Notes: a model not told the origin generated them from the letters alone. DNA of 64,000 nt from Shewanella atlantica (GCF_003966265.1 NZ_RXNV01000009.1:62001-126000); one strand, 5' to 3'. Positions 44,951 to 54,128 are shown, counted from the stretch's first letter. Numbers and translations are program-made.

Positions 44951-45080
44951 GGTTCGAGCTACGAGGTTCGAGTCCGGCCTTAGGCCTTCGAGAACAAGCA
45001 GTCTCCTTTCCTCGCAGACAACTTGTTGACGCACTCGCAGGGAACTTGTTCCCGCTCTCGTAACTCGAAGCGTAGCGAGC
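44951..45080. repeat. Low-complexity intergenic text
   Basis: Imperfect short repeats of GAGGTTCGAG, CTCGCAG and CTCGTAACTCG type fill the gap; there is no gene here. Confidence 0.4.
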
Positions 45081-45356
45081 CTATTTAGCCTTTTTTGTAT
45101 TATTCATGCACTCTTTGGCATCCTTAGTGTGCCCGTTGACCACTCCGCACGCATCTGCATACCACTGCACCCTAACGCCTCTTACCGCCGTATGCTGCGG
45201 ACCGGCTTGACCATTCCAGGTTGCCTCGAGTTGAGCCTTAGTGATTGCATTAAAGCCGCCAAAACCTTGCCCGCCACCTCTGGCCGAAACATAAGTACTG
45301 GCCAACGCAATTAGCACGCCTGCCAATAGATATCTTTTGCTTATGAGAATGTTCAT
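45081..45356 (-). CDS. Small secreted protein of unknown function
   Basis: A 91-residue protein with a signal peptide (MNILISKRYLLAGVLIALAS to about SARG). The mature part starts with a Gly-rich stretch and has two cysteines (ADACG, KECMN) that may form a disulfide. AAAGGA lies 7 nt before the ATG at 45356, preferred over an upstream in-frame start. I do not recognise a family. Confidence 0.6.
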   Translation of the reverse strand: MNILISKRYLLAGVLIALASTYVSARGGGQGFGGFNAITKAQLEATWNGQAGPQHTAVRGVRVQWYADACGVVNGHTKDAKECMNNTKKAK

Positions 45357-45793
45357 ATTTGCATCCTTTAATTTCATTGGCGCCATAAGAGGACGCCCGC
45401 TCTTTGAAGGTAGGTAATCGTCTGCCTTCTGTGCCCGCTATCCAAGTGGGATATGAGCACGCCCTATCACAGGTAACCGATTGCACAGTTGTCACCTGAT
45501 TTGGAGGGTGGCTGCACTGCTGGTTACAGTTAAATAGAAAGAGCAGCGGTTAGGTTTATTACGTTTAGTTTCATTCCATTTGTAACAAAAAGGCTCAATC
45601 CCCACCGATTGGCTAATAGTCCCTTGTTTTAAAAACCTGCAAGCATTCGATTTATTAGAATAAATTCACCGCTTTTTTTTACTTTTCCACCTAATTCACT
45701 ACCGATAAAATCCCTTTTCGCTGAGTTCCTCAGCACTTATACCGATTGCAATTAAAAATTGAACATGAATCCATAGAGTGAAAAGGCGTTAAC
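45357..45793. other. Intergenic region with no supported gene
   Basis: About 440 bp. Short stretches such as ATACCGATTGCAATTAA near 45738 resemble the ends of the MITE-like element, but only one end is present. Confidence 0.4.
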
Positions 45794-46183
45794 ATGATTT
45801 TCAAGAGAGTCGACCACGTAGAAATTGTTCCCCGAGACCCCCACGTCACCATAGGTTTCTTCGTTAATATTCTGGGTTTCAAGATTAAGAGTCGAACAAA
45901 AGTAGATATGGCCCCCATGCAGGAGGTCATTTTTCTGGAGTTGGGCGACACTGTCGTTGAGATCATCTCTACCCAGACTCCTGAACAAAAATCGGAGGCC
46001 GCTTGGCAGGTTGGTTATCGCGCCATAGCGCTTGAGGTTGACGATATGACGAAGGCGGTCAACTACCTCAAGGCTAAAGGTATACCGCTAGCCGTCGAGC
46101 CTGTCGATTTAGGCGACTCCTATCGCGCAGAGATACGAGATCCTGACGGACTGATTATCGAACTCAGGCAGTGGAAACGGTAG
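45794..46183 (+). CDS. Glyoxalase/VOC-fold protein
   Basis: A 129-residue single-domain VOC protein with the paired beta-alpha-beta-beta-beta pattern. Possible metal ligands are H8 in RVDHVEI, E53 or so in VIFLELG, and E125-like in LIIELRQW. It may be a lyase, isomerase or dioxygenase; the substrate is not predictable. AAAAGG precedes the ATG. Confidence 0.85.
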   Translation: MIFKRVDHVEIVPRDPHVTIGFFVNILGFKIKSRTKVDMAPMQEVIFLELGDTVVEIISTQTPEQKSEAAWQVGYRAIALEVDDMTKAVNYLKAKGIPLAVEPVDLGDSYRAEIRDPDGLIIELRQWKR

Positions 46184-46396
46184 CTCCCACGAATCGCAGT
46201 ACGGGAAGCAATAGACATTCGGCCCCATCCTGAATGTGGCAGGCCTCCCTCCCTACTCTTCCTTTCCATTCAGCGTTTTGGCTCCCAAAGCCACCTCAGG
46301 CAATTTAATCACCTTAATCTCTTCAAGCCCGAATAGGGGGATCCGGCATAGCAATGTGGGCGATAAAAGTTCATTAATAGGATTTAGGTTCGATAT

Positions 46397-46434
46397 TAAC
46401 CATTTTTAGTCCAGGTATGACCATGTAATGCCAC
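46397..46434. promoter_or_regulatory. AraC-type direct-repeat element (copy 1)
   Basis: Half-sites TTAACCATTTTTAG and ATGACCATGTAATG lie 21 bp apart. About 28 of 32 bases match the element at 49977 ahead of the SnoaL-like gene. It sits 120-155 bp before the NmrA-like gene. The rest of 46184-46552 holds no other supported feature. Confidence 0.6.
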
Positions 46435-46552
46435 TCAGGCTTGATTAACATTAGAGTCAGGAAAAAGCTGAGTATGATTCGAACACTTATTGCCGCTTCA
46501 ATACTCCTCCCCATTATCAAATGTCATCCTGCTAAGCCGAAAGGAGCTTTAT

Positions 46553-47479
46553 ATGAACAAAAAACATGTAGCAGTCATTGGTGCTGCTGGTCAGGTAGGT
46601 ACGCCATTAACTAAGGGTTTACTCTCATTAGGACATAAGGTCACCATCATATTTCGCGCCCGTAACACGCATAATGAGGCTAAATTAACTGAGTTCGAAA
46701 CCTTGGGGGCAACACTTGTCGAGTGTCCGGATATGAAAAATGTCAATGCACTGACAAAAGCCCTTCGAGGTGTGGATACCTTTGTCGCCAGCGTGCCCGG
46801 CTCGAAGGAGATCATCCAGAAGTTTGAACCTCTCTGGCTTGAGGCGGCGGTTAAAGCCGGCGTAAAACGATTTGTCCCCACCGAGTTTGGCGCCCATACT
46901 CAGGCACTGGAGATGGGAGATGGTGAGATCTTCGATCAGAAGAAGCGCTTCCATGATCTACTCATGAATTCAAGCTTAGACTGGACCATTTTTTACAACG
47001 GCGGCATCTTCGACTATTTTATGCCAAATTTACGATTTTTCAGCAAGATCACTACATTCGGTGACCTGGATATTCCTATCTATACCCACGATATTGCAGA
47101 TATTGGTTACCTCGCCGCCATGGCCGTAACCGATGACCGCACCGTAAATAGATGTGTTCAGCTGGATTACAACGCGCTGACTCAGAATGAGATGTTGACC
47201 CAGCTCAAAAATAACTGGCCAGACACTCCGTTTGAATATGAACACTTCTCTACTGAGTACATCATCGAGCAGAAAGAGAGCTCGGGGGATGAGATAACCG
47301 CCAAGAAAGGAGCTGAAACAGACAAGGAGCGTTGGGGGATCAACTATGTCATCTATGTCATCGATAAGCTTGCCGCATTCACAGACCAGACTCTACGTGC
47401 CAGTGAGCTCTATCCAGACTACGTATGTAAACGTCCGCAAGATGCATTAAAGAATGCAAAGTTTGTCTTCGAAGAGTAA
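46553..47479 (+). CDS. NmrA-like/isoflavone-reductase-type oxidoreductase
   Basis: A 308-residue atypical short-chain dehydrogenase. The N-terminal VAVIGAAGQVGTPLTKGLL is the NAD(P)-binding GxxGxxG strand-loop-helix, and the centre has KRFVPTEFGAHTQALEMGDG and LDWTIFYNGGIFDYF. The ATG at 46553 has AAGGAG 7 nt upstream, which excludes the longer frame starting at 46490. A terminator follows. It probably belongs to the regulon of the AraC protein at 49100, judged by the shared element. Substrate unknown. Confidence 0.87.
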   Translation: MNKKHVAVIGAAGQVGTPLTKGLLSLGHKVTIIFRARNTHNEAKLTEFETLGATLVECPDMKNVNALTKALRGVDTFVASVPGSKEIIQKFEPLWLEAAVKAGVKRFVPTEFGAHTQALEMGDGEIFDQKKRFHDLLMNSSLDWTIFYNGGIFDYFMPNLRFFSKITTFGDLDIPIYTHDIADIGYLAAMAVTDDRTVNRCVQLDYNALTQNEMLTQLKNNWPDTPFEYEHFSTEYIIEQKESSGDEITAKKGAETDKERWGINYVIYVIDKLAAFTDQTLRASELYPDYVCKRPQDALKNAKFVFEE

Positions 47480-47500
47480 CAGATCAAATTAATTTAAACG

Positions 47501-47532
47501 AAAAAGAGATAACCTACTGATTATCTCCTTTT
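47501..47532. terminator. Terminator after the NmrA-like gene
   Basis: AAAAAGAGATAA, an 8-nt loop, TTATCTCCTTTT with a single bulge and a T-run. Confidence 0.75.
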
Positions 47533-47630
47533 CAATTATCGCGGGTATCGAACTGACGTTCAGCCAGACTACTTGATGCGATCGGCTTAATACTTACCTG
47601 CACACATGATGTAATGATACTAACCCTCTT

Positions 47631-49031
47631 ATGAATACTTGGCTTACCTTACTCCCTCCCTGTATCGCGATATTACTCGCCATTACCACAAGACAGGTCT
47701 ATGTGGCCATTTTTGCCGGTATCATGGCAGGCTCAATCCTGCTGTCGAATAATTTTTTACTCGGTGTAGCAAACAGTTTTAACGCCATAGCCGATACGTT
47801 TCAATCATCAAGCTCGGTGAAGAGCCTGATCTTTATCCTGATAATTGGCGCCATCATCAATGTCATGAGGCAATCAGGCGGTATCGATGCCCTTATCTAT
47901 CAAGTATCCCACAAATACCATCTGGTAAACTCCAAGCCGAGGGCTCAACTTGTCACCTTCGCTTTTGGATTCTTGATGTGTCTGGAAGGGGTGGGCTCTA
48001 TGATGTTAGTGGGTCTCATCGGGCGACCACTATTCAATAAATTTAATATCTCCCGTGAAAAGCTGGCATTTGTGGCCAATAGCACCGGAGCTCCCTTGGC
48101 CTGGCTAATGCCCTTCAGTGGCACAGGTGTTTTTCTTATCAGCTTAATCGGTGCTCAGGTGGAAAACGGCACCTTAACCGATAAGCCAATTATCTATATC
48201 TTTGCGGCATTACCTTACCAAGTCTACTGCATAGCAATACTGGCCTTAGTGCCGATATTGGCATATAAGAAATCCGATTTCACAGCCACTGAGTTAAGCG
48301 AAGCAAAAAAGACAGATTCAGCTTCTAACTCTATGTCCGATAATCAGTCCATCGATCAGTTAGCTCATCAACCAAGTACAGGAATATGGGCAATGTTACT
48401 GCCTGTTGTCATCTTGCTGGGCTCAATTTTTGTCATCAGTTTAGTAACGGGTAAGGGCAATATTCTGGCGGGTGATATCAGTTCGGCAATCTATTGGAGC
48501 GGCTTTATCTCTCTTATCGGCACGGGCATCTATTTTAGTCTCTGTAAGGTTAAGATGGATCAATACATTCAATGGTGTATACAGGGGATGAAGCAGACAC
48601 TACCGGCGGTTATCATTCTGGTTTTGGCCTTTTCATTGAGTAATATTACCGGGCAACTCGGAACCGGAAAATACATAGCAGGCTTTGTCTCCGGCGAGTT
48701 ACCTTTATGGCTGGTTCCTGCTTCCATCTTTATTATCTGTATCTTAATCTCGTTTTCTACCGGCAGCTCCGGTGCCACCGTGAGCATAATGACGCCGATT
48801 ATTATTCCCCTCGCCGTGGGTGTCGATATTTCTGTACCCGTAGCGATAGCGGCGGTGATCTCCGGCGCGGTGTTTGGCGATCAAAGCTCACCCATTTCAG
48901 ACTCTGTCATAGTGGCCTCAACGGCTGCCGATTGTCCGCCACAGCGGCACTTTGTGACTCAGTTACCCTATACTTTGGCTGTGGCTTTACTTTCACTCAC
49001 GTTTTATCTGGTCGTTGGTTTTAACGCTTAA
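47631..49031 (+). CDS. NhaC-family Na+/H+ antiporter
   Basis: A 466-residue membrane protein with about eleven hydrophobic segments. Family hallmarks include FLMCLEGVGSMMLVGLIGRP, NSTGAPLAWLMPFSGTGVF, STGSSGATVSIMTPI and FGDQSSPISDSVIVASTAA. The closest group is the NhaC superfamily used for Na+/H+ or metabolite/H+ exchange, for instance arginine, malate or lactate. The ATG lacks a strong ribosome binding site. The next gene is an AraC regulator. Confidence 0.87.
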   Translation: MNTWLTLLPPCIAILLAITTRQVYVAIFAGIMAGSILLSNNFLLGVANSFNAIADTFQSSSSVKSLIFILIIGAIINVMRQSGGIDALIYQVSHKYHLVNSKPRAQLVTFAFGFLMCLEGVGSMMLVGLIGRPLFNKFNISREKLAFVANSTGAPLAWLMPFSGTGVFLISLIGAQVENGTLTDKPIIYIFAALPYQVYCIAILALVPILAYKKSDFTATELSEAKKTDSASNSMSDNQSIDQLAHQPSTGIWAMLLPVVILLGSIFVISLVTGKGNILAGDISSAIYWSGFISLIGTGIYFSLCKVKMDQYIQWCIQGMKQTLPAVIILVLAFSLSNITGQLGTGKYIAGFVSGELPLWLVPASIFIICILISFSTGSSGATVSIMTPIIIPLAVGVDISVPVAIAAVISGAVFGDQSSPISDSVIVASTAADCPPQRHFVTQLPYTLAVALLSLTFYLVVGFNA

Positions 49032-49099
49032 AGACAACTCGTAAGAGAAAACATTAGACATCAAGATAATCAGCATGTTACAGGAGTCGTTGTTTCGAA

Positions 49100-49975
49100 A
49101 TGAAGATCCCGGAAGTTAGCTTTAACCATAGGAAAACGGACAACCGCGAAATTGAGGTCATCGACTTAGAGGAGCTCTATGGACGGGAATATAGCCACTC
49201 TCATCACCCCGGAGTGCCTCACAGAGTACACTTCAACAACCTGATCTATATCGAAGAGGGAGAAGGTAGCCACCTGATCGATTTTGTTAATTACCCCTAC
49301 CAGTCCGGCGCATTTATCTTTATTCAAAAAAATCAGGTTCACGCCTTTGACTTCAGTCATAAACCGAAAGGTAAGCTACTGATATTCACCCAGGCATTTA
49401 TTGATCAGGCGTTGATGAATATGAGGCTGTCTGACTTCACACCGACACATCTGGCCTACTCCTACCAACCGGTTTTCTTTCCGAATTCAGAGGTCATGAG
49501 CAGTAGTAAGAAATTACTGGCTGAGATCAATAAAGAGCTGATGCACCCTCAATCTAACCCTTTAATCGTCATGTTCCTCTTCTCTTCACTGTCGCTGATG
49601 TTGCACCGGGTCATGCCTGAGAACCAACATGATAGATTAAGCAAAGATCAGCAGGCTAAATTCACCGGTTTTATCGAGCTACTCGAACATAATTTCCAAC
49701 GCACCCGAGATGCCATCTACTACGCAGATAGGCTGCATACTACCTATAAGACCCTGAATCAGATCTGCAAGATGGCCACCAGCCAGACAGCTAAACAACT
49801 TATCGACGCTCATACAATATTAGAGGCCAAACGGCGCCTTATCCTTGATGGTTTGCCCACTCAGCAGCTTGCCTATGAGTTCGGCTTCGAGGACGCCAGT
49901 AATTTCGTGAAGTACTTTAAAAAGCATACCCTGCTCACCCCTTCTCGCTTTCAGAAACAGTTTAAAGGTTCGTAA
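49100..49975 (+). CDS. AraC-family transcriptional regulator
   Basis: A 291-residue regulator with an N-terminal cupin-like ligand domain (residues about 30-110, HRVHFNNLIYIEEGEGSHLI) and two C-terminal HTH motifs, one in IYYADRLHTTYKTLNQICKM and the other in QQLAYEFGFEDASNFVKYFK, followed by LLTPSRFQ. It lies immediately upstream of a probable target gene, whose promoter holds the direct-repeat element seen also before the NmrA-like gene. Confidence 0.92.
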   Translation: MKIPEVSFNHRKTDNREIEVIDLEELYGREYSHSHHPGVPHRVHFNNLIYIEEGEGSHLIDFVNYPYQSGAFIFIQKNQVHAFDFSHKPKGKLLIFTQAFIDQALMNMRLSDFTPTHLAYSYQPVFFPNSEVMSSSKKLLAEINKELMHPQSNPLIVMFLFSSLSLMLHRVMPENQHDRLSKDQQAKFTGFIELLEHNFQRTRDAIYYADRLHTTYKTLNQICKMATSQTAKQLIDAHTILEAKRRLILDGLPTQQLAYEFGFEDASNFVKYFKKHTLLTPSRFQKQFKGS

Positions 49976-49976
49976 T

Positions 49977-50010
49977 TGACCATTTTAAGGCCAGCTCTGA
50001 CCATGTAAGC
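49977..50010. promoter_or_regulatory. AraC-type direct-repeat element (copy 2)
   Basis: TTGACCATTTTAAG and CTGACCATGTAAG start 21 bp apart, two helical turns, the usual spacing of AraC-family half-sites. It directly follows the araC-like stop codon and precedes the SnoaL-like gene. Confidence 0.65.
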
Positions 50011-50020
50011 CATGCCCACT

Positions 50021-50064
50021 TTCATCATAATTACCTCACACCAACGAGAGGTAATTATGATGAA
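50021..50064. promoter_or_regulatory. 17-bp perfect hairpin covering the ribosome binding site and start codon
   Basis: TTCATCATAATTACCTC (50021-50037) and its exact complement (50048-50064) flank a 10-nt loop. The right arm contains GAGG of the ribosome binding site and both candidate ATG codons (50057 and 50060) of the next gene. As RNA it would hide the translation start; as DNA it could be a dimeric operator. Confidence 0.75.
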
Positions 50065-50938
50065 GAAAAGTATTTCTGCGGCATTGGCCACGACGGTCCT
50101 GGTTTGCGCGGCCTGTTCCAGTCCGGTTTCTGTTGAGGAGAAGACCATTAGCCTATCTAACAAAGGCAAGGCTGTTGCCCTGCTTAACAGCATAGAAACC
50201 GGCGACAGAGAAGCCGTGGCTTATGTCCATCCAGACAAGTATATCCAACATAATCTGGCTGTAGCCGATGGCTTAGCAGGGTTCGGGGCGCTGCTCCAGG
50301 CACTTCCGAAAGGTAGCGCCAAGGTAGATATTAAACGCGCCTTTCAGGATGGCGACTATGTATTTACCCATACTGATTATAACTTCTTTGGTCCAAAAGT
50401 CGGCTTCGATCTGTTCCGCTTCGAAGATGGCTTGATCGTAGAACACTGGGACAATCTGGCAGAAAAAGCGGCACCGAACCCAAGTGGTCACACTCAACTC
50501 GATGGCCCAACCCAAGCCATAGACTTAGCTAAGACCCAACAGAATAAGGCGTTAGTCGCCGACTTCGTCGACACCATTCTGGTTAAAGGAGAGTTCGCTC
50601 AGCTTGGACGTTTTATCGATAAGGGTGAGGCCAACTATATTCAACACAATACGGCTATCGCCGACGGTCTGAGCGGACTCGGTAAAGCGCTGGAGGAGAT
50701 GGCTAAGCAGGGCATCAAGATGGCCTATACCAAGAACCATATAGTGTTGGGTGAGGGGAACTTCGTACTCAGCATCAGTGAGGGAAGCTTTGGCGGCCAA
50801 CACGTCTCCTTCTACGATCTGTTCCGTGTAGAGCATGACAAGATTGTCGAGCATTGGGACGTCATCGAGCCAATACCGAGCAAAGACAAATGGAAGAACA
50901 ATAACGGCAAGTTCGGTTTCAAAGACACTGCAATGTGA
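50057..50938 (+). CDS. Lipoprotein with two SnoaL/NTF2-like domains
   Basis: A 293-residue secreted protein; the lipobox reads LVCAAC. Two related halves follow, each with a KYIQHNLAVADGL or NYIQHNTAIADGL motif, a central hydrophobic strand and a FDLFRFEDGLIVEHWD or YDLFRVEHDKIVEHWD strand. The two halves are an internal duplication of a SnoaL-like (NTF2-fold) domain. GAGAGG is 5 nt before the first of two adjacent ATGs. The start is buried in a strong hairpin and behind an AraC-type element. SnoaL-like domains bind or isomerise small polyketide-like compounds; function here is unknown. Confidence 0.82.
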   Translation: MMKKSISAALATTVLVCAACSSPVSVEEKTISLSNKGKAVALLNSIETGDREAVAYVHPDKYIQHNLAVADGLAGFGALLQALPKGSAKVDIKRAFQDGDYVFTHTDYNFFGPKVGFDLFRFEDGLIVEHWDNLAEKAAPNPSGHTQLDGPTQAIDLAKTQQNKALVADFVDTILVKGEFAQLGRFIDKGEANYIQHNTAIADGLSGLGKALEEMAKQGIKMAYTKNHIVLGEGNFVLSISEGSFGGQHVSFYDLFRVEHDKIVEHWDVIEPIPSKDKWKNNNGKFGFKDTAM

Positions 50939-51002
50939 TCTTGCCGCGAATACACCTTTAAATAAGGTATCTCAGCTACTGATACAAGGCACTGATACAA
51001 AA

Positions 51003-51038
51003 CACGAAAAGCGAACCTTATTGGATTCGCTTTTCGTG
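51003..51038. terminator. Rho-independent terminator
   Basis: CACGAAAAGCGAA, loop CCTTATTGGA, TTCGCTTTTCGTG, a 13-bp stem between the convergent lipoprotein and Cys-rich protein genes. Confidence 0.85.
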
Positions 51039-51052
51039 CCTATCTTTATACT

Positions 51053-51520
51053 TTATTCACAGGCACATACGGCAGATTGCTCACAAGGCGCGGCGGCGGC
51101 AACGGTGCACATACCGCCCTTTTTTCCCGTGCCCACACACCAGGCATTACAATCGAATGTATCCGGATGTCCTATGTCATCCTTATGGCCATGCAGTACA
51201 TCTTTCCCCGGATTAGACTCGACCAATAAGCCATTTGGCAGACAAGCTTCACCAAACATTCTGCCATTAGGCACACCGTTTTCATCTGTCCCTATATGGC
51301 AGCCGGCGACTCCAGGAGCCACACCGTCACTATCTTTCCACCAGCTCTTCTGCCCCGACATCCAGTCGGCGGGTTTAAATTCGAATGTGCCTTTCGCACC
51401 CGGCATATCCTTAGCCCCACTCGAGGGTGCACCCTCGTGGTGAGCGGCGAATACACTAATAGAAAGCATCATGGCAGCGAGTAAAACAATACGTCTTATA
51501 ATCTGAATAGGGTTCATCAC
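51053..51520 (-). CDS. Cys-rich secreted protein of unknown function
   Basis: A 155-residue protein with a signal peptide (RRIVLLAAMMLSISVFA, cut near AHHEG). The mature part contains eight cysteines, most in the last half (CHIG, ACLPNG, FDCNAWC, MCTV, PCEQSAVCACE), suggesting several disulfides or metal binding. Tandem MM starts leave one residue uncertain. No family recognised. About 300 bp upstream (51521-51816) I see no gene. Confidence 0.62.
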   Translation of the reverse strand: MMNPIQIIRRIVLLAAMMLSISVFAAHHEGAPSSGAKDMPGAKGTFEFKPADWMSGQKSWWKDSDGVAPGVAGCHIGTDENGVPNGRMFGEACLPNGLLVESNPGKDVLHGHKDDIGHPDTFDCNAWCVGTGKKGGMCTVAAAAPCEQSAVCACE

Positions 51521-51816
51521 TTAGGTACCTTTAAATAATATGTTTTGTCACAGATTAAACAGGCTGGAACACCTAGATACGACTAATCAATTAACACCTG
51601 CGCTTTCAAGACGTTAAGTCGAGCTGAAGTGAATACAGAAAACAGCAACAGGCAGAGATAAGAAAACTCCAGATTTAAAATTAGCAGCGGGTATTTAACT
51701 CTTCAAGTTTGTAGGCTCCGTAAGTAAAAAGAAGGTCCTGCACGATCAAAGCTTAAAAGGGGCGAATTAAATAATTCCCCCTCTGAATCACTAAAACCTA
51801 TCCGATCCGAACGCAT

Positions 51817-52812
51817 TTATCTCACTCGGGTAGCTTCTTCCCAATCCGTCAGTAATTTCATAATTTGATGAGAATCTTTCGCTGTCGCTGCCGGGCGCTG
51901 CAGTGAATCTCTCCCCAGTTCGATGGCCTCGCGTACAGCTCGAACCTGGTAGAGGAACCCATTACCCTCAGCGGAAACAGTGACCGTTTCCTCCTGCTGT
52001 TCATATTCACTAATCACTAACCGATTACCCTCCGACTCCGGTAACCAGGGATTAGAGGCAAGCACTAAACTGCCTTTGCTACCAAGAACCGTAAAATCGG
52101 CATGCAGACCGTAATCTTCCGCCGTATGAAGCTGGCAGATAACACCATTACTGAATTGAAGTGTTGCTGCCGACTCACAAATATTGCCGTCTTCACCAAC
52201 ACGACCGGATGCCGCGACATGGTAATTGTCGAAAACGCTCTCTCCAAAGCTTTGCTGCATAATCAGGTGCATGAGAGACACCGGGTAACAACCGAGATTA
52301 TACAGCGCCCCCTTACTTTCAGGATTAACGAATTGAGATATGGCGGCGCAGTACTGTCCCTTGATGGAACGGATTTCGCCAATGGTGCCTAGTCGAAGAA
52401 TCTCGCTGATTTTGCTGGCAAACGGGTGCGTGAGGTACATCAGGCCTTCGGCGAAGAATACATCATTCTTTGCTACTGCCGCGAGCGCCTCATCCGTTTT
52501 ATCCATATCGACAGATAGCGATTTTTCACACAGAATCGCCTTTCCCGCATTAGCCGCCTTGACCACAAAATCATGATGCAGATGGTTGGGTAACGCTATG
52601 TAGATAATATCTACCGCCTCATCATTAATCAGGGCATCATAATCCCTATAGACCTGCTTTATTCTGTACCTTTCTGCGAAGGCTGTTAAGGGCTCTTCAG
52701 AACGTCCCGCCACGGAATAGAGAGCTGTACTCCCCTCTTCGATAATGGCATCGGCCATAACCCCTGAGATAAAGCTGGTCCCCAGAATTCCCCAATTCAA
52801 TCGTTTTTTCAT
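51817..52812 (-). CDS. Gfo/Idh/MocA-family oxidoreductase
   Basis: A 331-residue NAD(P)-dependent dehydrogenase. The N-terminal NWGILGTSFISGVMADAI forms the nucleotide-binding strand and loop, DIIYIALPNHLHHDFVVKA the family motif, and CEKSLS stands where CEKP is usual. It would oxidise a sugar, polyol or related alcohol. It lies 3 bp after the ABM-domain gene, and a LysR gene diverges from the pair. Confidence 0.9.
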   Translation of the reverse strand: MKKRLNWGILGTSFISGVMADAIIEEGSTALYSVAGRSEEPLTAFAERYRIKQVYRDYDALINDEAVDIIYIALPNHLHHDFVVKAANAGKAILCEKSLSVDMDKTDEALAAVAKNDVFFAEGLMYLTHPFASKISEILRLGTIGEIRSIKGQYCAAISQFVNPESKGALYNLGCYPVSLMHLIMQQSFGESVFDNYHVAASGRVGEDGNICESAATLQFSNGVICQLHTAEDYGLHADFTVLGSKGSLVLASNPWLPESEGNRLVISEYEQQEETVTVSAEGNGFLYQVRAVREAIELGRDSLQRPAATAKDSHQIMKLLTDWEEATRVR

Positions 52813-52815
52813 GGT

Positions 52816-53118
52816 TTATCTCTCCATTGTCAATAACTGGCTTTCAAACGCCTGAACAAGATCCGTTAAGCCGGAGCGGATAAACCTTTGAGTATGTTCG
52901 GCCTGGAAATGTTGCTCGAAGGCGGCTTTATCCTCATAACGCTCCCAGAAGATAAATCGACGAGGGTCTTCTCTGTCTTGGAGTGGAACGGCCATGGAGC
53001 ATCCCTCTTCGCTATTCATCCCTTCACAAAATGTGCGAATGGCCTGAATAGCCGTTTCGAGATCGATGTCTGGTTTGATGCGTAATTCTGCTGTGATAAA
53101 TAAGCCTTGTTCAAACAT
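52816..53118 (-). CDS. Antibiotic-biosynthesis-monooxygenase (ABM) domain protein
   Basis: A 100-residue single ABM domain of dimeric ferredoxin-like fold, with FITAELRIKPDIDLETAIQA and the RFIFWERYEDKAAFEQHFQA motif that is shared with YgiN-type quinol monooxygenases. It is transcribed with the dehydrogenase gene. It may act in quinone or aromatic redox chemistry, or oxidise an intermediate; this is inference. Confidence 0.87.
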   Translation of the reverse strand: MFEQGLFITAELRIKPDIDLETAIQAIRTFCEGMNSEEGCSMAVPLQDREDPRRFIFWERYEDKAAFEQHFQAEHTQRFIRSGLTDLVQAFESQLLTMER

Positions 53119-53244
53119 AAATTTTTAAATTAACCCGGAGAAATGTTCAGATATTTAGATAGCAATTTAATTAAAACCTCAAGATTGATAAACTACCATC
53201 TGATTCATTCTTTATGAACTACAGGTTGTTAATGAGTTATCAGT

Positions 53245-54126
53245 ATGGATAAATTGAAGAGCATGCAGGTGTTTGTTTATGTGGCACAACACGGCAGCTT
53301 CTCTCACGCCGCGATAGAATTTGCCGTCACTTCGACCATGATTGGCAAACACATTAAGTTTTTAGAGACGCACCTGGGTACCAGGCTAATTAACCGTACC
53401 ACTCGCAGGCAATCATTAACCGAAACCGGGCAGCTCTATTACCTGGAATGTAAACGAATTCTGGATGACATAGCCGAAGCCGAAAATAGCCTGCAGACAT
53501 TGGAAAATAAGCCCAAGGGAAAGGTACGTATTAACTCTCCCGTCACCTTCGGTAATATAGTTCTCGCGCCAATAGTCGCTGACTTCCTGCAACAATACCC
53601 CGATATCAATATAGAACTGACATTAGATAACGATTTAATCGATACACTACATGAGCAGGTCGATCTTGTGTTCCGTATTGGTGAACTTGCCAGCTCCACA
53701 CTTATAGCCCGACAGATTGCCGTCTATGAAATGGTATTTTGTGCTTCACCGGATTATCTTGCCAAACACCAAATACCACTTTCGCTGACTGACTTAATTG
53801 AGCATCAATGCCTGGGCTTCAGCTATAGTGATGTTCAGGCGAGTCTGGCACTGCAAATCGATACACAGGCATTTGACCAACAACACTCCAGACTGACCTC
53901 GAACAGTGGTCAGGCGCTGAAAGTCGCGACATTAAAAGGAGCGGGCATACTACTGCAGCCACGTTTACTGCTATCTGAAGAGTTGAAGCGTGGAGACCTA
54001 ATCGAAGTGTTGAGTCATCGAGTGCCGACTCCTGCCCCCATACATCTCATGTATAAGAGCAAGGCCCAGCCACTGAAAACGCGGGTTTTCATAGAGTTCG
54101 TTATGGCTGCGATGAGTCATTCATAA
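53245..54126 (+). CDS. LysR-family transcriptional regulator (AaeR/PecT-like group)
   Basis: A 293-residue canonical LysR regulator. HTH residues are HGSFSHAAIEFAVTSTMIGK with RLINRTTRRQSLTETGQLYY, and the effector domain includes LTLDNDLIDTLHEQVDLVFR. It diverges from the ABM/Gfo pair over a 126-bp region, so it probably controls them. It ends 2 bp from the convergent miaA-like gene. Confidence 0.92.
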   Translation: MDKLKSMQVFVYVAQHGSFSHAAIEFAVTSTMIGKHIKFLETHLGTRLINRTTRRQSLTETGQLYYLECKRILDDIAEAENSLQTLENKPKGKVRINSPVTFGNIVLAPIVADFLQQYPDINIELTLDNDLIDTLHEQVDLVFRIGELASSTLIARQIAVYEMVFCASPDYLAKHQIPLSLTDLIEHQCLGFSYSDVQASLALQIDTQAFDQQHSRLTSNSGQALKVATLKGAGILLQPRLLLSEELKRGDLIEVLSHRVPTPAPIHLMYKSKAQPLKTRVFIEFVMAAMSHS

Positions 54127-54128
54127 CG

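Noticed and set aside
46490..46552. Longer N-terminus for the NmrA-like protein
   Set aside because: The ATG at 46553 has AAGGAG upstream and starts the nucleotide-binding strand as expected.
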